Below, in pieces: positions 1 through 4,780 of a DNA stretch of 6,027 nucleotides (positions are counted from its first letter, which is position 1; each line of letters begins with the position of its first letter). The notes beneath the pieces were generated by a model, which did not search any database, had not been told where the DNA came from, and was given only the letters and a program-made list of their open reading frames with translations. Position numbers and translations under genes: made by a program. Where the stretch lies: NCBI GenBank assembly GCA_937916195.1, contig CALFTO010000133.1:1-6027 (forward strand). The letters run 5' to 3'. This stretch comes from an uncultured Clostridia bacterium. GTDB taxonomy: Bacteria > Bacillota > Clostridia > Oscillospirales > Acutalibacteraceae.

Positions 1-177
1 GAAACATTCACAGTTCGTCGTGTATCATACGGCGTTGGTGTTGAAAGAGTATTCCCCGTAAACTCACCAAACGTTGCAAAGGTTGAAACTGTTAGACGCG
101 GTAAGGTTCGCAGAAGTAAACTTTATTATCTTCGTGACAGAGTTGGTAAGGCTGCTAAGGTTAAAGAGCAGATTTAA
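1..177 (+). CDS. rplS: Ribosomal protein L19 (bL19), C-terminal part
   Basis: This is the last 58 codons and TAA stop of a reading frame open at the left edge. bL19 is a 50S subunit protein at the interface with the 30S subunit. The peptide begins ETFTVRRVSYGVGVERVFPV and continues through VRRGKVRRSKLYYLRDRVGK to a lysine-rich end (AAKVKEQI). The VRR.SYG.GVER.FP block and the RRGKVRR.KLYYLRDR block are the hallmark C-terminal segments of L19. The full protein is normally about 115 residues, so roughly half is outside the window. It is followed by an intrinsic terminator, which fits the usual position of rplS at the end of an rpsP-rimM-trmD-rplS type operon; those upstream genes are not visible here. 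Confidence 0.97.
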   Translation, partial: ETFTVRRVSYGVGVERVFPVNSPNVAKVETVRRGKVRRSKLYYLRDRVGKAAKVKEQI

Positions 178-202
178 CAACAAACCGAAAAATGCAAACA
201 GA

Positions 203-225
203 GCAGAGAGAAATCTCTGCTTTTT
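203..225 (+). terminator. Intrinsic terminator after rplS
   Basis: A perfect 7-bp stem (GCAGAGA at 203-209 with TCTCTGC at 214-220) closed by a GAAA tetraloop is followed directly by five T residues (221-225) and a further T-rich tract. It starts 25 bp after the rplS stop and should end the ribosomal protein transcript. No clear sigma-A promoter is visible between it and prmA, so prmA may partly depend on read-through. Confidence 0.88.
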
Positions 226-240
226 GTTTATCTAAAATCA

Positions 241-288
241 GCCTCCCTTGTCAAAGGGAGGGAGACCGCGTAAGTGGTGGAGGGATTC
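241..288 (+). repeat. Interspersed hairpin repeat forming the prmA leader
   Basis: CCTCCCTT (242-249) and AAGGGAGG (254-261) form a perfect 8-bp hairpin with a GTCA loop. A second, weaker stem follows (ACCGC/GTGGT around 265-278, with one G-T pair), and then GGAGGGATTC. The order 'GCCTCCCTTGT, GGGAGG, variable hairpin, GGAGGGATT' resembles an interspersed repeat I recall as abundant between genes of Ruminococcaceae-type Clostridia; this is from memory, not a search. The left CCTCCC could pair with either the adjacent GGGAGG or the terminal GGAGGG. The repeat ends five bases before the prmA start codon, and its terminal GGAGGG is the Shine-Dalgarno sequence of that gene. The boundaries are approximate. 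Confidence 0.65.
279..284 (+). promoter_or_regulatory. prmA ribosome binding site inside the repeat
   Basis: GGAGGG lies 8 nt upstream of the ATG at 293, which is ideal spacing. It decides the start codon: the in-frame TTG at 248 lies inside the repeat, has no Shine-Dalgarno sequence of its own, and would add 15 residues that merely translate the repeat. Confidence 0.8.
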
Positions 289-292
289 AATT

Positions 293-1216
293 ATGGACTG
301 GACCGAAATTAAAATAGAAATTGATGCTGAAAATATTGACCGTGCAGCAGATATTGCCTCAATGGCGGTGCCTTACGGTATTTATATTGAAGATTATCGC
401 ACACTTGAACAAGAGGCTTGGGAAATCGCAAATATAGACCTTATTGATGAGGATTTGCTTGCAAAGGACCGAACAAAAGGTTGTGTGCATATTTATGTTT
501 CACCCGAAGAAAACTATATGGAGGCTGTGTCATTCCTCAAAGAGCGTTACGAAAGTGAAAAAATTCCTCACACAATTGAGTACAAGCCCTGCAGAAATGA
601 GGATTGGGAAAATAACTGGAAGCAGTATTTCAAGCCTATGAAAATTGGTAAAAAGCTTCTTATCCGTCCTCTTTGGATTGACAATTATGATGCAGATGGC
701 CGAGCAGTTTTAAGCATTGAGCCAGGTCTTGCATTTGGTAGTGGCGGGCACAACACAACTCGTCTTTGTCTTGAAACACTCGAAAAATATGTAAAAGATG
801 GCGACAGCGTTCTCGACTGTGGTTGTGGTAGCGGTATTCTTTCAATCGCATCACTTTTAATGGGTGCAGAGAGTGCAACAGGTGTTGATATTGATAAGCT
901 CGCAGTTAAAACTGCAAAAGAAAACGGCGTTGTAAACGGCTTTACAGAGCCAAAATATAACATACTCCAAGGCAACCTTGTTGATAAAGTAACAGGTCAA
1001 TTTGATGTTATAGTTGCGAATATTGTTGCTGATATTATTATTCTTTTTTCTTCTCAGGTAGGGGATTTCTTAAAAGATGACGGTGTGTTTATAACATCAG
1101 GTATTATTGAGCCCCGTGAGCCCGAAGTAACTGCCGCATTTGAGGCTAACGGATTTGAAATTCTCAAGCGTTACGAAGACGGCGGTTGGCTTTGCTTTGT
1201 ATGTAAAAAGAAATAA
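293..1216 (+). CDS. prmA: Ribosomal protein L11 methyltransferase
   Basis: The 307-residue protein is predicted to be the cytoplasmic S-adenosylmethionine-dependent enzyme that methylates ribosomal protein L11. Family members are about 290-315 residues, so it looks complete. The first ~115 residues form the substrate-recognition region and end in the characteristic NWKQYFKP (108-115). The PrmA signature is at 143-156 (EPGLAFGSGGHNTT). SAM-binding motif I is VLDCGCGSG (173-181), the acidic motif II is VDID (198-201), and the catalytic-side NIxA-type motif is VANIVADII (241-249). The usual GTG in the signature is GSG here. The ATG at 293 is chosen because of the GGAGGG 8 nt upstream and because homologues start with a similar MDWTEI-type sequence. 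The next gene begins 9 bp after the stop, implying a shared transcript. Neighbouring rplS fits a ribosome theme, although in many Clostridia prmA sits near dnaJ. Confidence 0.95.
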   Translation: MDWTEIKIEIDAENIDRAADIASMAVPYGIYIEDYRTLEQEAWEIANIDLIDEDLLAKDRTKGCVHIYVSPEENYMEAVSFLKERYESEKIPHTIEYKPCRNEDWENNWKQYFKPMKIGKKLLIRPLWIDNYDADGRAVLSIEPGLAFGSGGHNTTRLCLETLEKYVKDGDSVLDCGCGSGILSIASLLMGAESATGVDIDKLAVKTAKENGVVNGFTEPKYNILQGNLVDKVTGQFDVIVANIVADIIILFSSQVGDFLKDDGVFITSGIIEPREPEVTAAFEANGFEILKRYEDGGWLCFVCKKK

Positions 1217-1225
1217 GGTGAATTT

Positions 1226-1576
1226 ATGCTTTTTATTGAATATCCCAAATGTACAACCTGTCAAAAGGCTAAAAAGTTTCTTATGGACAACGGTGTAAAT
1301 TTTACTTCACGCCATATTAAAGAAGAAAATCCATCCTTTGACGAATTAAAAAAGTGGTATACACAAAGTGGTTTGCCATTGAAAAGATTTTTCAATACAA
1401 GTGGACTTCTTTATAAATCGTTGGATTTGAAAAATAGATTACCCCAAATGAGTGAAGACGAACAGTTAAAATTACTTGCAACTGACGGTATGCTTGTAAA
1501 AAGACCAATTTTGATTGCTGATGACACAATTCTTGTGGGTTTCCGAGAATCAGATTGGCTTGAAGCAATAAAATAA
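1226..1576 (+). CDS. ArsC/Spx-family thioredoxin-fold protein (YffB-like)
   Basis: This 116-residue cytoplasmic protein belongs to the arsenate reductase ArsC/Spx/YffB superfamily. It has an N-terminal strand and a CTTC redox motif (Cys9, Cys12), and it keeps the family segments NTSG (57-60), LLATDGMLVKRPI (83-95, with the conserved Arg93) and VGF (104-106). The length matches the family (110-135 residues). The NTSG...LVKRP pattern is closer to the generic 'arsenate reductase family/YffB' branch than to the Spx RNA-polymerase-binding regulators, but sequence alone does not settle this. A real arsenate reductase role is doubtful, because there are no arsenic-resistance genes nearby; a thiol-oxidoreductase or glutaredoxin-like role is possible. 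Its AAGGTG ribosome site overlaps the prmA stop codon, and the 9-bp gap indicates co-transcription and probably coupled translation with prmA. No intrinsic terminator immediately follows it. Confidence 0.9.
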   Translation: MLFIEYPKCTTCQKAKKFLMDNGVNFTSRHIKEENPSFDELKKWYTQSGLPLKRFFNTSGLLYKSLDLKNRLPQMSEDEQLKLLATDGMLVKRPILIADDTILVGFRESDWLEAIK

Positions 1577-1581
1577 TTAAA

Positions 1582-1629
1582 ATAACAGTTTTTTCTTGAA
1601 ATCTATTGACAAAAGAGAAAAACTGTTAT
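1582..1629. repeat. Perfect 12-bp inverted repeat around a promoter
   Basis: ATAACAGTTTTT (1582-1593) is repeated inverted as AAAAACTGTTAT (1618-1629), separated by 24 bp. The -35 box of the promoter lies in the spacer, and the right arm fills the region up to the -10 box. No T-run follows the right arm, so it does not look like a normal terminator. It could be a regulator-binding site or chance in AT-rich DNA. Confidence 0.5.
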
Positions 1630-1634
1630 ATTAT
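1606..1634 (+). promoter_or_regulatory. Strong sigma-A promoter of the candidate small RNA
   Basis: A consensus -35 box TTGACA (1606-1611) is followed after exactly 17 bp by TATTAT (1629-1634). Transcription should start near 1641. No gene begins within 190 bp downstream, and a terminator closes the segment before the next coding region, so the promoter appears to drive a short untranslated RNA. Confidence 0.75.
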
Positions 1635-1642
1635 TAATATAT

Positions 1643-1660
1643 AGTTAGCAACCGCTAACT
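1643..1660. promoter_or_regulatory. 18-bp palindrome at the predicted start site (operator or 5' RNA hairpin)
   Basis: AGTTAGC AACC GCTAACT is a perfect 7-bp inverted repeat starting about 9 bp after the -10 box, a classic position for a repressor site. The core TTAGCnnnnGCTAA resembles MarR/SlyA-type operators (the SlyA optimum is TTAGCAAGCTAA), with 2 bp more spacing. In RNA it would also make a stable 5' hairpin, so both readings remain open. Confidence 0.5.
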
Positions 1661-1752
1661 TCTAAAACTCCGTATAAAACTTTTTGAATTTGTAATGCCA
1701 TGCAAATTTTAAAAGTTAAAGTACATTTCCTCCCCAAAATGTATTTAGGATT

Positions 1753-1785
1753 AACCGCTTCTTTTGAGGCGGTTTTTCTTTTTGT
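1753..1785 (+). terminator. Intrinsic terminator upstream of the GH5 gene
   Basis: AACCGCTTC (1753-1761) pairs with GAGGCGGTT (1766-1774), a 9-bp stem with one G-T pair and a TTTT loop, followed by a T-rich tail (TTT C TTTTT). It is the only convincing terminator after the ArsC-like gene, so it would stop both the candidate small RNA and any read-through from the prmA operon before the hydrolase promoter. Confidence 0.88.
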
Positions 1786-1788
1786 GTA

Positions 1789-1817
1789 TTGAAAAAAGAA
1801 AAAATATCCAATATAAT
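1789..1817 (+). promoter_or_regulatory. Promoter of the GH5 lipoprotein gene
   Basis: TTGAAA (1789-1794) and a perfect TATAAT (1812-1817) are 17 bp apart, predicting a start near 1824 and a very short leader. It begins immediately after the preceding terminator. The leader contains the ribosome site AAGGGGAG (1827-1834), 5 nt before the ATG at 1840. Confidence 0.8.
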
Positions 1818-1839
1818 TATTATAAAAAGGGGAGATTTT

Positions 1840-3090
1840 ATGAAAAAGCTTATATCAATTTTGCTTGTTTTAACTTTAGTTTTATCCTTGTTCGGTTGCT
1901 CATCACAACCCAAAGTTACCGAACTTGAAGATTACAATAATTCTAATTCAAAAGAGTTAAGTCTGTTGACAGTTAAAGACGGATACATAGTCAATGAAAA
2001 TGGCGAAAATGTAGTGCTTAAAGGTGTTAACCTCGGCAATTGGCTTTTGTGGGAAACTTGGATGGGATTTGTACCTGAATATGTATCTGATTGGGCATAT
2101 TATGATACACTCCAAGTGTTGGTTGACCGTTTCGGTGAGGAAAAAACCAATGAGTTGGTTAATACCTATGAGGATAATTTTGTCACAGAAGAAGATGTTT
2201 CTCAAATTGAAAAATTAGGTTTTAATTGTGTGCGTGTTCCGTTCTGGTATCGTAATTTCACGACAGAAGAGGGCGAGTGGATTACTGAAGATATGAATGA
2301 AAATCCCGGCTTTAAGCGTCTTGATTGGTTAATATCAACCTGCGAAAAACATGGAATTTACGTAATTCTTGATATGCACGGCGCACCCGGAGGACAAAGC
2401 AAAAATCACTGCACAGGTAAAGCGGGGCGTAACGAACTCTATGAAAATGAAGACAAAATGAATTCAGCCGTTGAAATCTGGAAAGCAATAGCAGAAAGAT
2501 ACAAAGATAGCAAAACAGTTGCTGCTTATGACCTTCTGAATGAGCCACAAAATAACGGTGGTTATGACGGCAATTATTCTTGGGCGGCAGAAAGTGAAGA
2601 AGCAGTGTCTCGTACAAATAAAGCATACGATACACTCTATAAAGCAATAAGAGAAATTGACAAAAATCATATCATATCATTTGAGGGTGTGTGGTCAACA
2701 ACTGTTTTGCCCAATCCCAATGAAATGGGCTATGAGAATTTACTTTATCAATTGCACCTTTATGACAGGGATAAAGGAATGATAAAATATCGCGTAAAAG
2801 AACTTAAAACCGCTCGTAAGGATTGGGGCGTCGCCGTAATCGTTGGCGAATACAATAATGGTGAATATGAATATTACGCACAAAAGCAGTACGATAAAAA
2901 CGATATCAGCCGTGTAAAGTGGAACTATAAAACTTATAACGCGGGCGAGCAGTGGGGTATTTTTAATAAAGACGTTGAGCGAATTGATATTAAAACTGCG
3001 TCTTATGAAGAAATTATGAATTTTATAATCAACAATACAAAAACTTCAGAATTTAGTTTTAATGCAGAAGAAATGAGCAATCTGATATAG
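1840..3090 (+). CDS. Glycoside hydrolase family 5 lipoprotein
   Basis: The 416-residue protein has an N-terminal lipoprotein signal: MKK, a hydrophobic core and the lipobox LFGC, with Cys20 the lipidated residue. A short Ser/Asn-rich linker follows, so it is probably anchored on the outer face of the membrane. The rest is a GH5 (beta/alpha)8 barrel: GVNLGNWLLWE (62-72), conserved Arg132 in VRVPFW, DMHGAPGG (178-185), the acid/base Glu235 in NEP (234-236), His306 and Tyr308 in HLY, the nucleophile Glu337 in VGEY (335-338), and a late conserved Trp361. It should hydrolyse beta-linked glucan, mannan or related hemicellulose with retention; the substrate cannot be told by eye, though GVNLGNW resembles exo-glucanase/BglC-type members. 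No carbohydrate-binding module is present. The ATG at 1840 is chosen over the in-frame TTG at 1789 because that TTG is the -35 box. No terminator separates it from the kinase gene. Confidence 0.92.
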   Translation: MKKLISILLVLTLVLSLFGCSSQPKVTELEDYNNSNSKELSLLTVKDGYIVNENGENVVLKGVNLGNWLLWETWMGFVPEYVSDWAYYDTLQVLVDRFGEEKTNELVNTYEDNFVTEEDVSQIEKLGFNCVRVPFWYRNFTTEEGEWITEDMNENPGFKRLDWLISTCEKHGIYVILDMHGAPGGQSKNHCTGKAGRNELYENEDKMNSAVEIWKAIAERYKDSKTVAAYDLLNEPQNNGGYDGNYSWAAESEEAVSRTNKAYDTLYKAIREIDKNHIISFEGVWSTTVLPNPNEMGYENLLYQLHLYDRDKGMIKYRVKELKTARKDWGVAVIVGEYNNGEYEYYAQKQYDKNDISRVKWNYKTYNAGEQWGIFNKDVERIDIKTASYEEIMNFIINNTKTSEFSFNAEEMSNLI

Positions 3091-3097
3091 TTTTTTA

Positions 3098-3126
3098 TTG
3101 ATTATTAATTATTTTAATGGTATAAT
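3098..3126 (+). promoter_or_regulatory. Promoter of the kinase-araA operon
   Basis: TTGATT (3098-3103) is followed after 17 bp by a perfect TATAAT (3121-3126), with TG at 3118-3119 giving an extended -10 element. Start is expected near 3133, about 30 nt before the kinase start codon. It permits expression of the arabinose genes independently of the hydrolase. Confidence 0.75.
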
Positions 3127-3150
3127 TTGTATGATTATTAACTCAAAGTC

Positions 3151-3155
3151 AGGAG
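3151..3155 (+). promoter_or_regulatory. Ribosome binding site choosing the kinase TTG start
   Basis: AGGAG (3151-3155) directly abuts an in-frame TTG at 3156, which leaves no spacing. The second in-frame TTG, at 3165, is 9 nt away, a normal distance. The later TTG is therefore preferred. Confidence 0.65.
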
Positions 3156-3164
3156 TTGGAAAAT

Positions 3165-4766
3165 TTGGATATTCAGGCAATAAAAAACACTATTCAAAGC
3201 GGTAATGCTATAATGGGAATTGAAATGGGCTCAACCCGTATCAAAGCCGTTTTGATTGACGAAAACCATAACCCGATTGCATCTGGCAGTCACGGTTGGG
3301 AAAATCGCCTTGAAAACGGCGTCTGGACTTACCATTTGGATGATGTATGGGCAGGACTTCAGGATGCTTATAAAAACCTTAAAGACGATGTCTTTGAAAA
3401 ATATGGTGTTAAGCTTGCAAAATTAAAATCTATGGGCTTTTCTGCAATGATGCACGGTTATCTTCCATTTGATAAGGACGGAAAACAACTTGCAGAGTTC
3501 AGAACATGGAGAAATACAATCACCGAGCAAGCCGCGACAGAGCTTACCTCACTTTTCAACTTTAATATTCCACAGCGTTGGAGTATAGCCCATCTTTATC
3601 AAGCAATCCTCAACCAAGAAGACCATCTTCCGAATATAGATTTTTTAACTACACTTGAGGGTTATGTTCACTGGATGCTCACAGGTGAAAAAGTAATCGG
3701 TATCGGCGAAGCAGCAGGTATGTTCCCAATTGACAGCACCAAGAATTGCTATGATAAAAAAATGGTAGCAGATTTTGATGCTAAAATTGCTGATAAAGAA
3801 TATAGTTGGAAATTGCTTGATATTCTTCCAAAAATCCTTGTAGCAGGTGAGGTTGCAGGCACACTTACAAAAGACGGTGCACTTCTTCTTGACCCGACAG
3901 GTGAATTAGAAGCAGGTTGTCCTCTTTGTCCGCCTGAGGGTGATGCAGGCACAGGTATGGTTGCAACAAACAGTGTTGCAGCAAAAACAGGTAATATTTC
4001 AGCGGGTACATCAATCTTTGGTATGATTGTTCTTGATAAAGCACTTTCAGATGTCTACACAGAAATTGATATGGTAACAACACCGACAGGTAAACCTGTC
4101 GCAATGGTGCATTGTAACACTTGTACATCAGACCTTGATGCTTATGTAAAACTTTTCGCAGAAGTTCTCGCAAATAGCGGTGTTGAGGTTAACAAACCTG
4201 CTCTTTATGATATGCTTTATGCAGAAGCACTTAAAGGCGATTCGGATTGCGACGGCATTATTAGTTTTAACTATTATTCAGGTGAACCCGTAACTGACAC
4301 AGCAGAGGGCAGACCGTTACTTGTCAGAATGCCCGACAGTAAATTTAGCCTTGCCAACTTTATGCGTGCTCAACTTTACGGTACAATGGCAACGCTTCGC
4401 CTTGGTATGAATATTCTTTTTGACAAAGAAAATGTTCAAATTGACAAGCTTCTCGGTCATGGTGGACTTTTCAAAACTCCTGTTGTGGGACAGAAACTTA
4501 TGGCGGGTGCTCTCAATACTCCCGTTGCAGTTATGGAAACTGCAGGTGAGGGCGGTGCTTGGGGTATTGCACTTCTTGCAGCTTATATGAGCAATAAGGC
4601 GGAAAGCGAAGCTCTTGAAGAATACCTTGAAAATAAAGTCTTCGCAGAGTATAAAGCAAGTGTCATTGAGCCCGATAAGGCAGATGTTGACGGTTTCAAC
4701 AAATATATTAAGAGATACGAGTCAGCAGTTGCGGTTGAAAAATCTGCAATTAACACTCTTAAATAA
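3165..4766 (+). CDS. FGGY-family carbohydrate kinase, probable L-ribulokinase
   Basis: The protein is 533 residues from the preferred TTG start (536 if the TTG at 3156 is used). It has the two actin-like ATPase domains of FGGY sugar kinases. The N-terminal phosphate motif is GIEMGSTRIKAV (18-29). Sugar-site segments include GFSAMMHG (91-98) and FRTWRNT (112-118). Asp260 in the EGDAGTG segment (258-264) is the likely catalytic base. The second phosphate motif is GNISAGTSIFG (276-286), and the adenosine motif is GHGGLFKTPVVGQ (431-443). It lies 14 bp upstream of araA with the araA ribosome site overlapping its stop, so it most likely phosphorylates L-ribulose to L-ribulose-5-phosphate in the cytoplasm. 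It is not a close match to the classical AraB of E. coli or B. subtilis (about 560 residues) and looks like a separate FGGY branch found beside araA in gut anaerobes; xylulokinase activity is an alternative. Family is certain, substrate inferred from context. Confidence 0.88.
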   Translation: MDIQAIKNTIQSGNAIMGIEMGSTRIKAVLIDENHNPIASGSHGWENRLENGVWTYHLDDVWAGLQDAYKNLKDDVFEKYGVKLAKLKSMGFSAMMHGYLPFDKDGKQLAEFRTWRNTITEQAATELTSLFNFNIPQRWSIAHLYQAILNQEDHLPNIDFLTTLEGYVHWMLTGEKVIGIGEAAGMFPIDSTKNCYDKKMVADFDAKIADKEYSWKLLDILPKILVAGEVAGTLTKDGALLLDPTGELEAGCPLCPPEGDAGTGMVATNSVAAKTGNISAGTSIFGMIVLDKALSDVYTEIDMVTTPTGKPVAMVHCNTCTSDLDAYVKLFAEVLANSGVEVNKPALYDMLYAEALKGDSDCDGIISFNYYSGEPVTDTAEGRPLLVRMPDSKFSLANFMRAQLYGTMATLRLGMNILFDKENVQIDKLLGHGGLFKTPVVGQKLMAGALNTPVAVMETAGEGGAWGIALLAAYMSNKAESEALEEYLENKVFAEYKASVIEPDKADVDGFNKYIKRYESAVAVEKSAINTLK

Positions 4767-4780
4767 AGGAGAATAATATT

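Larger units (their letters stand above)
1641..1785 (+). ncRNA. Candidate structured small RNA, about 140 nt
   Basis: The segment begins at the predicted start of the TTGACA-17-TATTAT promoter and ends at an intrinsic terminator. In between it folds on paper as: a 5' hairpin, AGTTAGC/GCTAACT (1643-1660, AACC loop); a long hairpin, 1678-1692 with 1703-1717 (15 positions, one T-T mismatch and one G-T pair, 10-nt loop); an unpaired C-rich stretch, CCTCCCC (1729-1735); and the terminator hairpin (1753-1774) with its T-tail. C-rich unpaired motifs that pair with Shine-Dalgarno sequences are typical of Gram-positive regulatory RNAs such as RsaE/RoxS and FsrA. I recognise no known family in the sequence. 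The alternative is a regulated leader of the downstream hydrolase, but that gene has its own good promoter after the terminator. Confidence 0.55.

Noticed and set aside
248..292. N-terminal extension of PrmA from TTG at 248 (15 extra residues)
   Set aside because: It would translate the hairpin repeat, has no Shine-Dalgarno sequence, and the ATG at 293 has an ideal GGAGGG 8 nt upstream.
1700..1792. 30-codon reading frame (MQILKVKVHF...) inside the candidate small RNA
   Set aside because: No ribosome site precedes it, and it runs through the terminator hairpin into the next promoter, so it is very unlikely to be translated.
1789..1839. N-terminal extension of the GH5 protein from TTG at 1789
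   Set aside because: That TTG is part of the -35 box, upstream of the predicted transcription start. The extension would also bury the MKK lipoprotein signal that begins at 1840.
1716..1913. Minus-strand reading frame across the intergenic region and GH5 start
   Set aside because: It is the antisense of the terminator, promoter and lipoprotein signal, has no recognisable protein features, and the + strand signals explain the region.
3125..3131. ATTTGTA, identical to a half-site of the B. subtilis AraR operator, just after the -10 box of the kinase-araA promoter
   Set aside because: The second half (TACAAAT) is absent at the expected distance and the region is AT-rich, so a half-match is weak. 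It would be worth revisiting only if an AraR-type regulator is found in the genome.
3749..4173. Overlapping minus-strand frames inside the kinase gene
   Set aside because: They lie wholly within a well-conserved FGGY kinase and have low-complexity compositions typical of antisense frames.
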